Under the pieces are notes generated by a model, which searched no databases, was not told the origin of the DNA, and saw only the letters and a list, made by a program, of their open reading frames with translations. Below are positions 33,401-44,611 of a stretch of DNA of 64,000 nt, in pieces (the first letter of the stretch is position 1; the number at the start of each line of letters is the position of its first letter). This DNA is from Gracilariopsis chorda (taxonomy: Eukaryota > Rhodophyta > Florideophyceae > Gracilariales > Gracilariaceae): assembly GCA_003194525.1 (NCBI GenBank), contig NBIV01000367.1:1-64000 (forward strand). Reading direction: 5' to 3'. The translations under genes and the position numbers were made by a program.

Positions 33401-34124
33401 AATTCGGTACGTGCACTACTTCACCCAACCGGCACTTGCTCTTACGCCCTTCAACAGCGAGATCGAGGTGGACACTGCCATGACCAAGAGACTTCAGCTT
33501 CGAGTCATTGCCGATACTCACACCGGCAGACTCTCTTTTGCTATAACTGTCAAACATGGACTCGTCATACGTCATATGGGCGGTGGCACCAGAGTCAATG
33601 ATCCAGTCACTGATACTTTCTTCCACAGAACCTGTCGCAATGAGACAAACAAAGTCAGATTCACTGTCACATCCTCGTTTCTCGTTGCGGAGATCGGTCT
33701 GCACAGCTGGGTTTGCGGCAGCACTCTGCTCTTTGCTAGCTTCGTCACGTTGTCTCTTGAAACAGTTTCTCTGGATATGCCCCTTCTTACCACAGTAGTA
33801 GCACACCATGGACTTCTTTCGTGACTGCGCAGCGACCAAAGCCGTGTCACTTCTGGACTCCTCCTTGGCACGATCGTTCATTCGCTGTTCCTCTTGCAGC
33901 AAACGACTCTTCACAAACTCTAAATCGAGTTTACGATCACCAATCGTGGTGTCAATAGCGACAATGAGGTGTTCGAAGCGGTCTGGTAGCCCACATAGGA
34001 TTGCCATAGTGATGTCTTCTTCCTCACCCACTACGTCCATGCTCTTCAGATCCGATGCAATATGACGAACACGATTGATGAAGTGTAACATTTTCATCAT
34101 CTCGCATCTTGGCTGTGTAGAAGG
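30407..34124 (-). pseudogene. Copia-B3 gag-pol remnant
   Basis: Covers gag from about the FYTAKMRDDEKM segment through RNase H. Defects: one extra base in the G homopolymer (33040-33047, 8 instead of 7); a two-base deletion near 34095; a 3-base in-frame deletion in integrase near 32710; RT active site YVGD instead of YVDD (31391-31402); and the original stop changed to Trp, adding three residues. It cannot give active RT. Confidence 0.92.
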
Positions 34125-34918
34125 TGTTGGCAGTAGTACCTGTGCTGTCACTGAAAACCAAATGTTCCGGGGAGCATGGGCTGTTTTAGAGGGTACTTCT
34201 GCAAAAGCGCATATGCGCGTGTGCGCCAACCCAACGTGAAACTGGCTTCTGATTGGCTACTGCAAATGTACATATGCAACGTGGTGCGTACAAGTGGTAT
34301 GGCATAACTGGATCGGTTGGACACACCCAAGTGTCCAGCTACTACAGTGGTCATAGTGTACGTTGTGTGCAGGGGATACTGGTGAAGTGGTTGACACCTG
34401 GTACAAGTGGTACAGCAGTGGTTGGTACAATGGTAAGGTGCGCATGCACTGTCAATAGGTCTACACATGCACGGGTATATTGATGACGTGGGTGTTGTGT
34501 GCATTGCCACATGATGACATGGCACTTGATGACATGGCACTAACACCACAGGTTACGTGCCGACTTACCGTGACGTGTTAACTTACCGTGATGTGTTGGC
34601 ATGTGCTGGCGTGTGTTGGAGTCGTGAATTTGTGCCTTGTCATGGTCATGTGTATGCACGTAACTATTACGGAACGTTGGTGCGTTGGTGTGCGTTGATG
34701 TAATGAGGTTGTGCTGAGCTGGCTATGTCATGTTAGATGATGATTGGTAGTATTGAGTGTCCCTGCTTAGTGGTTTAGGTTTTACTTGTAGTTGGTGTTC
34801 CCGCGCAATTCGAGTTTAGAGTGGTACATAAGATGTGCCTGAAGGACCTCCAAGTAAATCCAAGCTAGAGCTGGCGAACGTCCCTTTCATCCCCTCAACG
34901 TCCTGACAACTTTCAACA
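34125..34918 (+). repeat. Lone Copia-B LTR in opposite orientation
   Basis: Complete 794-bp LTR from TGTTGGCAG to CTTTCAACA. Left flank GAAGG (B3 gag) and right flank AGGTT (A7 reverse transcriptase) do not match. It is an inverted, nearly identical partner of 27298-28091. No primer site follows. Confidence 0.9.
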
Positions 34919-35601
34919 AGGTTGACATAAAGACAGCGTTCCTTAATGGTGAACTCAAAGAACATGTGTGGGTGATGTCACCGCGTGGCATTCCCGGTCT
35001 CAAGTCACAATGCTATAAACTGCTACATGCGTTACACGGGCTTAAACAGGCTCATCTGGCATGGCATACCAAGTTCAGCACCGACATTACAGGCATAGGT
35101 TTTGAAGAGTTACCCAGTGCACCATATGTTTTCAGGCGCAAACTAGCCGGCAACACTTACGCATACATCCTGGTATACGTAGGTGACCTTCCCATTTTTA
35201 CGCCAACTGCTGAATAACATTCCCACATAGTGGAGGAGCTCACGTCACTGTATGACCTACGTGTTGAGACTCGTGTCAGAATGTATCTCGGTGTTGAATT
35301 AAGCTGGAACCTGGACTCCAATGGCCATTTGTTAGGTGTTAAACTAGCACAACCGTTGTATGTCAGTGGAATGTTACGTCGGTTTGGACTGAAATGTATC
35401 CAGTCTGCACGGAGCCCAATGGTGGAATCCTTCTTTTCCTCGCTTGATGCGGAGGAGGACAAGTCCCCATTTGAAGTCCAGTTGTATCAGCAGATGATCA
35501 GGTCTCTGCTGTACCTTGCATTACGCACGCGTTTGGACATATTGGCACCTGTACTTATCCTAGCACGCTTTCAGAAAGCACCAACTGGGTATTGTCATCG
35601 A
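34919..35601 (+). pseudogene. Copia-A7 reverse transcriptase fragment
   Basis: Starts at VDIKTAFLNGELKE in RT and runs to RFQKAPTGYCHR, where gypsy G1 is inserted. Motif YVGD (35176-35187) replaces YVDD, and an in-frame TAA (35215-35217) replaces Gln. It continues after G1 at 47291. Confidence 0.92.
35597..35601. repeat. Probable target duplication of gypsy G1, left copy
   Basis: ATCGA, one mismatch to ATCAA at 47291-47295. The host Copia-A codons join correctly (CHR/AVKRVLRYL) if one copy is removed. Confidence 0.7.
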
Positions 35602-36425
35602 TGAACTGCAACGCCCTCAGGGAGGGATTCTGGGTACTTGAACGCTTTCCCGATATTATCGGTTGTGTAGTGTGTATATGAACTACGCCCCACTATGGTG
35701 GATATGGACACGTGGGACACGGTTTTGGGTCAATTGGCGGTTGGCCACAGTAGTGGATGTTGCCACGAAATGTGGAGTATTTTAGCTAATATTATTTATT
35801 ATTTTCACACCCATTTCTGGGAAGCTAGTACTTAGTGCAACGGCGCACTGCCGTCGCACCAGTAAACCTTCCTAAACAAGGGACCCCAACCTGGGGAATG
35901 TGCTCTAGTTGTTGCCGCTTGCGCGCGTGCTCTACTCCTCCTTGGAGGGAAACGCCGTAAACCACGGGACATCTAACCCCTTGCACATCTAAAGGGACCC
36001 ATCACTGGGAGTATAATTGTTCCAATTGCATTGGTGTCTCGCCCTGTATAGAGATATTGTTACCGGCATCGCCGCTCGTCCCCGTCGCTCTCGCGACTCA
36101 CTTCGCCCTCTTTTTCTCCTCTTCGCCCTTCATTTTTCCCCTTTTTAGCGTAGCACCTCCCGCTATCCGCGGCCCTCGTGTGCGCATCCGCTCACACACC
36201 CCCACTTACGTGGAAACATACCTCTACTGAGAATCACACCCCGCTCACGCGGATACCGATTCTTCGCCTTCACCTCCCTGCACGAGTCGCGACAGGTGTC
36301 CCTGGTCTTACAAACCGGCTTCGCCGTGACACCTCTGGGAGGGCTCTACCCAACTGGGTTCACCTCGTGAGAGGAAGATCCTGAACGTCTTTCGGTGGTT
36401 TTCCCCTTCGGGGCATTGCACCACA
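35602..36425 (+). repeat. 5' LTR of gypsy G1
   Basis: Begins TGAACTGCAACGCCCTC and ends GCACCACA. The start is set by comparison with the 3' LTR (TGAAGTGCAACG) and by the target duplication; a start six bases later at TGCAAC is an alternative. Confidence 0.85.
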
Positions 36426-36428
36426 AAG

Positions 36429-36440
36429 TGGTCTCCCGAC
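36429..36440 (+). other. Primer binding site of gypsy G1
   Basis: TGGTCTCCCGAC starts three bases after the LTR. TGG complements a tRNA CCA end, so this is a conventional 3'-end primer site, unlike the copia elements. The tRNA species is not identified. Confidence 0.6.
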
Positions 36441-36818
36441 TTAGAATCGGTTTTTGTTTTCCCTCTTACGAGGTTTGTTTTTATTTACCGGAAGTTCCGT
36501 GATCGTTTCCCGTCGTAACGGTACTTTCTCATGTCGAGAAATCTCTCCGACGCGGAGCCAGTGGTTACGCGCAGTCGCTCCTGCGACAACGCGGACACTT
36601 CCGAAGTTCGGTTCGTACCCCGTATCCCTATACGGACAAGTTCCAGCCGTGCCGGCGCCGCTTCATCGAGGAATGATACCCCCGACCGGGAACCCCGGAA
36701 CCTCCTTTAGCCCTCGTTATCACCCCTGCAGGGGAATTCAGCATCGACTCCGGCTGTTGCCACAGTGCCCCAGGCACCCCGGCCTGCTCCCGCTTTCGCG
36801 GCTTCAAATCCCCGTGGA

Positions 36819-38705
36819 ATGGGCGATAACACCCCCCAGGAGAGTTCCCTGGAATCCCAGGTCAGCGCTCTGTGGACCGCCCATGACACCCTTGTAGGGG
36901 AACTAAAATCCCTCCAAGAGGTGGTCTCGGCAACCCCCGTAAAGGAGGTCGCCGAGGAACTCCGTATTTTACAGTCTGACGTCAACTCCGTGTTGGAGAG
37001 TTTGGGACAACCCGCCACCTTCATCGAAGGAGTTGAAGCCCGATTTGATCGGATTGGTGCCCGCCTGGAGACGCTGGAGCAGTTCGTTCTCATGGACAAA
37101 CCATCCCCGCATGATCCGGTAAACGAGGCATCGCACAACGACCAGCTTGCTGGGAAGAAGAAATGCCGTCATCGAGGGAAACACCACCGAAAATATTCGG
37201 ACTCCGGTTCTTCGACATAGTCGGACTCATCCCGAAACCATTCGGTTAGCTCGAGCTCCTCGGACTCCGACTCGGAGGACGAGAAGCGAGGCTACTCCTC
37301 CCGCTGGAGGCGATCATCGGCCACTGAAGGTGTGGTCCGAACCCGCCAGAAGGGGAGAAGACACCCCGGTCTCCGGGAATTGAAACCGACAAACCTGGAT
37401 TACTGGAAGCTTTTATCATACCGGTACTACCGGCCCGAAGACTCGTCACTTGGACGCACGCCCCGTGGTACGGGAAAGGTGCGAGAATGCATTAAGCGAA
37501 TGCAGCTCTCGCTCCGCAACCAGTATTCTACTGGAGAGGACCCAGTCCCAGTACTGGATTTCCTATCTCGCTTTGTAGCGGAGGCCGATATCCCCGGTAT
37601 GAATGAGGGACAAGCCTATTTGGCTTTAACGTATTTCTTACGGGGAGTGGCGGAGGACCAATACACCTCTGTCAGAGGATCTTCTCGCGCCTCCGAGGGA
37701 GGAGTTACTTGCTGGCCGGAGGCTGTGCAGTATCTTCTGCGCTCCTACGCCACCAACACCGCTATTCAGCAGGCTATCCTCGCTTTGCGAGATACAAGCC
37801 AGCGTGCTGGAGAGACCGAGACCGATTACTCGGTGCGCCTTAACAAGGCTTTCCACAGATGTGGTAACGTATACCCCGCTGGGGAGCGCAGTACCATGTT
37901 CATTGATGGTCTTGACCCGGCAATCCGGAGTTTAGTTACCCGTTATCGGGAGGACAAGCGGAGGATCACCTACCTCGAGCTGGTCCAACACGCCCGAGCG
38001 GAAGGGGATGCACTTCGTGCAAGAACTCCGAACAATAGGTCTAAATCCGCCAAGGCGTGTTTGCTGGAAAGCGAAGCTTCCTCTCTCCCGCTCACCGCGG
38101 ATGGGAACCCTGGACAGGGATTTGATACCGTGCATTTGGTGCAGGAGAATGGTTTGTCGTTACCCACCAGTGAGTTACCGTCAACGACGGAGATGACCCA
38201 TGATACGGGAACAGAAGATCCCGTTCTATACGGTGGTAACAGTCGGGTTCAACCCCAACGACTCCCGTTTTCAAACGGTCAATCCCGTTATCAACGGCCT
38301 GGATGGACTGACACCCGCCCTGCGGTTCGCTTCTCCGATACTCGGAATAATAATCCGTGTGTCGCGGTGCTGGCTCTCATTTTCCACCTGTGTTATGCCC
38401 ATGGCCATACCTCTCCTCAGTGTATTTGTTCACTGAAGGATATGGCCAAGGTGGTGGCAAATTATGAGGCCCTCACTCCAGAGGAGAAACGTTCCGTCCC
38501 GACGGCTTCCTACCTCCGTGCTAAAACGGAGTTCTCCCACACCCTACCACAGACCCCGCGTGCGCGGCAAGCTTCATACACCCCGATTCGGGAGATCACG
38601 CAACCATCCGTTGCAACCCCCGCTTATGCGGATAGAAACCCCCGTCAACGGGATGAAGCACTCGTTGTCGAGGAAACCAACCCACCGCCGAAGGCGGAAA
38701 ACTAA
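36819..38705 (+). pseudogene. Gypsy G1 gag with one in-frame amber codon
   Basis: One frame from ATG 36819 (MGDNTPQESSLESQVSALW) to TAA 38703-38705. It has an early helical, probably coiled-coil segment, a Ser/Asp-rich stretch (SSSSSDSDSEDE), and then a capsid-like domain (YWKLLSYRYYRPED... AYLALTYFLRGVAEDQY... RLNKAFHRC). A zinc-knuckle-like region, FHLCYAHGHTSPQC, has Phe where the first Cys of CCHC is expected. A TAG at 37218-37220 interrupts the Ser-rich part. Upstream in this frame a stop at 36708 and the absence of another ATG fix the start. Pol follows in the -1 frame. Confidence 0.85.
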
Positions 38706-41665
38706 ATGAGGGAGTCTCCCCTTTGGGAGAGGCGTCCTCAAGAACGAGGCTGTTGGCGCCCGAGGCGTCCTCGCCTCCCTCCCCGGTGAAAGTCCTCTCG
38801 AGGAAAGAAACCGCTGACGCGGACTCTGTGCACCTCGGTGTGTTGCGTCGCCCGTGGATACGGAGTAAAAATCCCCGGATTCCCGGTAGAGTCTTGGTCT
38901 TGGCCAAGCGCAATTATAAGGTCTATGCCGACCTTGGCCTTGACCCCCAGTTTATGGTGAGGTTTCTCACCGTCCTGGATACAGGTGCAGGCCCCAACTT
39001 TGTTGTGGAATCATTGTTACCCCCGCTTGTGCGGTCTGGTATCCGCTCTGACGCGGTCCCCGACATTTCGGATGCGAACAACAATTCGTTACAAACGGTG
39101 GGCACAGTGGACCTCGTCGTGACACTTGTTACCTCTGTGGTGAAGTTGGACTTCATCGTTTGCCGTTCATTGGCAGCACCAGTCATACTGGGATGTGATT
39201 ACTGCGACAGATTTGTCGACGCAATCAGGCCCCGCCTCAGGCGTGTAGAACTTGACGACGGATCGTCGGTTCCGATTGTTCGCCGCCCACTAAAGCGGTC
39301 CTCTCGGAAAAAAGTTCCGCTGCCTGCTGCGCAGGAACAACCGCCCGCGTTCCGCGAGTCCACCAAGCTCCGCTTCGCTGCCTCGGTTTCTATACCGGCT
39401 GAGTCCCAAGTCTGGGTGCAGGTAAATTCCCGTCAACATGGTCTTCGGGGTATACAACCCCTCGCCTCGTTGTACGAGAAATCCCAGCTGGCGCTGGCTA
39501 ATGGAATTGTCTCCATTTCCCCGGATGTTCCTTTCCGGATATTGGTTGCCAACCTTGGCAAACACCCCCAGTATCTGGTAAAACACCAAGTAATTGGGAG
39601 TGTAACCCCCCATCCTATGGGAATGCTGCCAACAAAGATGAGAGCCGCCGATGTACTCGGAGTTACCACCTCTTCCGCGGAGTTCGCCCCGCCGTCCGAA
39701 GACGTCAAGTCTAAGAAGGGGATGGAAACCGCTACTTCAGCGTCGAACATAGCGAGTACCTCGGATTTGCGAACCACACCTGTTCCACAGGACAATGCTC
39801 CATCCAGCAACGACCGGATTGATCCGGAAAAAGCACTTGAAGCGCTGGACTTCAGCCACGTGCCAGAGTCGCACCGCGACAAACTCCGTACTATGTTACG
39901 GGAATTCACCACAATGTGGGATGGATCGCTTGGCGAGATTAATTCAACGGAACACCGGATGGATTTAATCCCCGGTGCGCGACCGGTTGCACAACCCCCT
40001 TACAGGGCAGGTCCGAAAGCTCGGGAAGAGGAGCAGTCCCAAGTGGCCAAGATGGTCCGCGCAGGTGTGATTGAGCGCGCTCAATCACCCTGGGCATCCC
40101 CAGTTGTACTGGATTTAAAGGCCGACGGAACCTGGAGGTTCTGTGTCGACTACCGCCGGCTCAATGCCGTGACTGTTAGGGACACGTACCCCATCCCTCG
40201 TATGTACGAGTGCATTGACTCCCTTGGAGACGCCACCGTGTTCACGGCCCTTGATGCCAATTGGGGATACTGGCAAGTACCTGTCAGACAGGAGGATCGC
40301 GACAAAACCGCATTCACCTGCCATGCAGGAACGTACCGCTTCAAGCGGATGCCATTTGGGTTGACCAACGCCCCCGCCACCTTTCAGCGTGCAGTAGATA
40401 TTCTACTCAACCGCTTTAAGTGGCGGAGCTGTCTGGTCTATCTTGATGATGTTATCATCTTCTCCAACTCGTTGGACGACCATCTCACTCACGTCCGAGA
40501 CGTGCTGACCGTACTCCGCGATGCCGGAATTACCCTTAAGTTGAGGAAATGCGAGTTTTTCACAGATACTGTGAAGTATCTGGGTCACATTATCCGTCCT
40601 GGACGGTTAGCGATCGAGAAAACTCGAGTCAAATCCCTCGTTGAGGCGAAAGAACCCCGTACTCAAACGGAACTGCGCTCCTTTTTGGGGGTGGTCAACG
40701 TCTATCGACGGTTTATCCCGAACTTTTCGGATACCGCGGCGCCCCTGAACGCGTTGTTGCGAAAGGGGCACCACCCAAAACTGGGAACATTTACGCCCGA
40801 GCAATCGGAAGCTTTAAACTCCTTGAAGGAGGCTGTCACATCAGCATCAATCCTACATCTCCCAAAACCTGGGCTGCCATACTCCGTAGATACGGACTCG
40901 AGCGACTACCAAGTCGGGTGTGCTCTTTTTCAAACCACCCCCGAGGGGAAACGACATCCAATTGGTTATTGGTCACGCTCGCTCAATGTTCATGAGCGGA
41001 ACTACTCCGTATCGGAGAAAGAGTGCCTCGCCGTCGTATGGGCGATGACCACTCTGCGCCCCTACCTTATGGGAATTCACTTCACCGTGTACACGGATCA
41101 TTCCTCATTGAGGTGTTTGATGAATATTTCCGACCCGTCGGGACGCCTCATGCGCTGGAGACTCCGCCTCGCGGAATATGACTTTCAAGTCATTTATAAA
41201 AAGGGTGCGCAGAACACCCAGGCCAACGCTTTGTCGCGGTTACCCACAAGTGGGGAAGCACTCCCAACGGAGGATGATGAAGCCCCATGTTACATGGCTA
41301 TAGACCCGGATGATCCGGAATATGCCGTCGAGGCTAGGCCAGAAACCTGGGACGAAGATGCTGATTTTGACGAACTACTCGCATCGCGAGATAAATCTGA
41401 GAACCCGTTACCGGGAAACTTTGTACCGGTATCACCGGAAGAAATGATCGGAGAACAATTCGGCGACCCATTCTGTACGAGAATTTGTGCCCGTATCAAC
41501 GGTGGTGAAGATCTCCCTTTCGGGGTAAACGACAAAGGCTACCTCGTAAGAAAGGTCGAAGCCCGCCCACAGATTGTTGTACCACATTCCCTGCAATCGC
41601 GGGTGTTACATCTATCACACTACTCCCCATTGGACGTCACCCAGGTGGGAGGAAACTCTACCTAA
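38657..41665 (+). pseudogene. Gypsy G1 pol: protease, reverse transcriptase, RNase H
   Basis: The frame is open from 38657 and overlaps the gag end by about 49 bases in the -1 frame. Protease has FLTVLDTGAGPNFV and later VILGCDYCDRF. RT has the full Ty3 set: WRFCVDYRRLN, FTALDANWGYWQVPV, MPFGLTNAPATFQ, YLDDVIIF (YLDD at 40439-40450) and LGHII. RNase H has SVDTDSSDYQVGCALF, SEKECLAVVWA and YTDHSSLRCL. This part is continuous and catalytically complete. The frame is lost just before the integrase zinc region by an apparent single-base deletion near 41638, giving a stop at 41663-41665. Confidence 0.9.
38696..38730 (+). promoter_or_regulatory. Candidate -1 ribosomal frameshift site between gag and pol
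   Basis: GGAAAAC (38696-38702, read G-GAA-AAC in the gag frame) directly precedes the gag stop. It is followed after 12 bases by a six-pair hairpin TCTCCC-CTTT-GGGAGA (38715-38730). Pol is in the -1 frame here. The heptamer is not a canonical X-XXY-YYZ site, and hairpins are common throughout G1, so this is tentative. Confidence 0.4.
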
Positions 41666-43347
41666 CCCTGCGAAGGGATTTCTATTGGCCCGCAATGGCG
41701 GTGGATTGCTACGCAACTGTGCGGTGTTGTAGCGAATTCGCGAAGAATCGCGTCAAACTCCGCAAAAATGCAAAGAAGATGAAACTATTCTCTGCAAGGG
41801 CGCCACTCGAGTTTATCGCAATTGATCTTCTCGGACCACTACTCACCACAAAACGTGGAAACAAGTTTCTACTTGTCATCACCGACCGCTTTTCTAAGCT
41901 GGTACGGACTGTCCCTCTTCGGAGGATAACCGCTCTCACGGTGGCCCAGGCTCTGGTGACGCACTGGATTTTTGTCTACGGTCCCCCTGTGGAGGTGCTC
42001 TCTGACAACGGGAAGCAGTTCGTGAGCAAGTTCTTCCAGGATGTTTGTCGCATCCTGGATGTCAAGAACTTGTTCACGACTACCTACCACCCCCAGTGTA
42101 ATGGGCAAGTTGAACGGTTTAACCGGACGTTACTCGCGGCGTTACGTTCCTACGTCGCTGACCACCCAACGAATTGGGATCTCTACGCTGATGCAGTAAC
42201 CTACGCGTACAATACGCAGGTACACCGGACTACCAGAGTTTCGCCATTCGAGTTAGTCCTATCTAGAACACCCCCGCCTGTGGCGCTGGAACCCCAAGCT
42301 ACCTTGGACACTTTCCCATCTGTGAGTATCTACCGCCAGCAATGGAAGCAATGGCTTTCCAAGCTGGTCCCCGCTGCGCCGAAGTCTATGGCATGGGCCC
42401 AAGCCGCTTACAAGCGGGATTTTGATGCTCGCTTGCGAGGGAAACCGTCCCCGATTCGGGCAAATAACTACGTCTTCATCAGGACGGAATACTACAACCC
42501 GGAACGGGAGAAGCGTCACAAACTCTCGCCTGTGACGGATGGACCATTCAAGGTTATCTCTGTTAACACTGACACTGTCGTGGTAGAGATGGGGGACACG
42601 CACGAACGGATTTCCCGTGATCGTGTAGTCCTTGCCCTTCCTCCCTCGTCAGAGGTAGTCCTGGATCCAGGCAACCCCGTTTCTACGGACTCTGGAACAC
42701 CGGAACCATCCGGGAGTACTAGACCTACGGTACGACCAAACCCCAGCCGGGGACTCTCAGACCTACCGACTGTGTCGGACTCACCGGCTCAGCCGGGTAA
42801 TTCGGGCCCCTCAGCGCCCGCCTCTACCACGTCTGCCCCACTGGCGCGCATCTATACCCACCAGGCGGGGAATTTTATCCCTTATCCCGCCGCCCCGTCT
42901 AAGGAGGGGGAGGAGAACACTCGTTTTCGAGGAACGATATCGCCGTCGCAACGGGAAACACACCGTAACATACGGAACACTGACCGTAGAGAACGGAGTA
43001 TGTCATGCGACACTAATCCCCCGTTTTTGGGCAGTGCTGTGCAACAGGAACCAGACGCGCAGGCCCCGCAAAAGCGGCAAATACACCGTTTGTCACGGGA
43101 AAACGAGAAGCCTCACTCCAATACCGCAGCAGCGGAAAGGCAATCGCCCAATCCATCCCCGGAGGCATCGCCACAAACGCGGAAAACATACCGTGCTACA
43201 CGTGACGTTGAAGCGCAACTACCGCACACCCCTGTCAGGGAAGGATCCCCGACAAAGGAGTATGGTGACGATTGCCCCCAATCCCCTGAGCAGGGCGATG
43301 CCTCGAAGCCGCCGTTGGCGGAAGTCCCTGCGGAAGCGGTTCAATGA
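41666..43347 (+). pseudogene. Gypsy G1 integrase and GPY/F domain
   Basis: Open in the frame starting before ATG 41695. It carries the integrase core with catalytic Asp in FIAIDLLGPL, Asp in LSDNGKQF and Glu in GQVERFNRT (35 residues between the last two), then a GPY/F-type region (DGPFKVISVNTDTVVVEMGD). In the zinc region the last Cys of the CxxC pair appears as Phe (RCCSEFAKNR). After about residue 330 the sequence is Pro/Ser/Thr-rich with recurring ETHRNIR, RQIHRLSR and KTYRATR segments. It is joined to RT only through the frameshift near 41638. Confidence 0.88.
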
Positions 43348-44429
43348 TGTCGATCAGACCTGCGCCTTGCGGAGAAGGGGCGCCCAGACACGCCGGCCTC
43401 ACAGGGAAATACCCACACCACTCTTGGGGAAAAAGGCAGCCAAGCCGCACTCGAAACTTTAAGCTCGGCTCGCAAGCACCGGAAACGCCTCCCGTCGTTG
43501 ACGGAATCAAAGCCCCCGCTACGGGCAATAATTTACGCCAACCCCCGCAACGCTGCGGCGAAGAACCGAGGAACTCGGGAATAACGCGCGCCATCGCACG
43601 CTCGAAACCGGTCGTACCGGACGCTGCTCCTCCTCATGGAGATGGTGCACCGCGCTTAGCGGCAATTCCCCTGAAAAGGGTGTCATCGGCACCTGCCTAG
43701 CACCCCCCAGAGGGGAATTTTGACCAAAGTACCGGTGTACCAGAGTTAGCCCAAGGCAACCTGTCAGTAGCCGGGGACACCACGGCATCACCGGAACGTA
43801 TGGTGCAGAGCGCTCGTGCGCCTGCCAGGGAGGCGGTTTGCCACCCAATCACCGTGTCGCACGGGACCCCCCAGGGGATTGTGGAAATGCCGACCCCGCA
43901 GGAGCGGTCATCTTCCCGCAAACTTGCGGTTCGTGAGCTCAACCGCGAAGGCGGAGCCCAAGTCCCCCGCCGACTGGCGGTTCGCCCGGCCTACCGTGAA
44001 GACGGGAAGAACGACAACCCTCTGGGGAACGACTTGCCGGTGAAACCCGTGACACCACACACCCTCTTGAGGGATATTTTCCCGCATGAGCAGCGGCCAC
44101 TAGGACAGCGCACGGCAACGTCGGAGTTATCGCCGAACACCCTGCTAAGGGACATTATACCGCACCGCGGGCAACCCTCCCCAGGGATTACAACAACCAC
44201 CCGGCACGGCCGGCAGGTCTACGAACGAGAGTTCGTAGTAGACCGACTTGTCGGACACACCTGGGACCAGGATGGTATTCTACAATACCGCGTCCGCTGG
44301 TACGGGTACGACCCCAGTGGGGATACGTGGAAGCCAATTGAACACCTCCCACGGTCGCAGGTCCTGCGATACCACCGTCAAACGGGCACTGCAGCCCCAG
44401 CCACGCTGGTTAATGCCCAAGTTGGGTAA
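43348..44429 (+). pseudogene. Gypsy G1 linker and C-terminal chromodomain
   Basis: A third frame, interrupted by TAG at 43698-43700. It has an Arg/Pro-rich linker with a duplicated segment (TPHTLLRDIFPHEQRPLGQ and SPNTLLRDIIPHRGQPSPG), then a chromodomain: YEREFVVDRLVGHTWDQDG, ILQYRVRWYGYDPSGDTWKP and IEHLPRSQVLRYHRQ. Chromodomains at the pol C-terminus direct integration into marked chromatin in chromoviruses. Here the domain is separated from GPY/F by more than 1.6 kb, far longer than usual. The frame changes may be decay or real expression signals. Confidence 0.85.
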
Positions 44430-44611
44430 CGTTGCGGCGCGAGCGGAGAGCGAAAGGAAAGGATAACAAAACAAAGTCCGTCGAAGACGGGGAACTCAAC
44501 CGAGAAGCACCGTTCTAAACGGGAAAGTTTATTCAAGGGAGCAGCTAGCTCCCCACAATACTACACTACACTAACTGGCATAGCCAGGGAAAGAAGAACC
44601 AGGAAACTGGA
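44430..44611. other. Spacer between chromodomain stop and antisense ORF stop
   Basis: 182 bases separating the convergent reading frames. It contains several perfect short hairpins (44478-44490, 44510-44522, 44537-44553). No gene is seen. Confidence 0.7.

Larger units (their letters stand above)
28157..34124 (+). repeat. Direct-duplication unit 2 (truncated)
   Basis: Repeats unit 1 from the A LTR through most of a Copia-B element. It ends inside B3 gag where an oppositely oriented B LTR begins. By eye the A LTR differs from unit 1 at about ten positions, and the gag fragment at only about two. Confidence 0.9.
29617..34124 (-). mobile_element. Copia-B3, 5'-truncated
   Basis: Has the 3' LTR and most of the polyprotein. 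It is cut within gag at 34124, so the N-terminal third of gag, the leader, the primer site and the proper 5' LTR are missing. Next to the cut is a B LTR in the opposite orientation. Confidence 0.92.

Noticed and set aside
36454-36897. 147-codon frame starting MFSLLRGLFLF at the start of the G1 internal region
   Set aside because: It overlaps the true gag frame in another phase, covers the primer-site-proximal leader, and reads through hairpin-rich DNA with no family motif.
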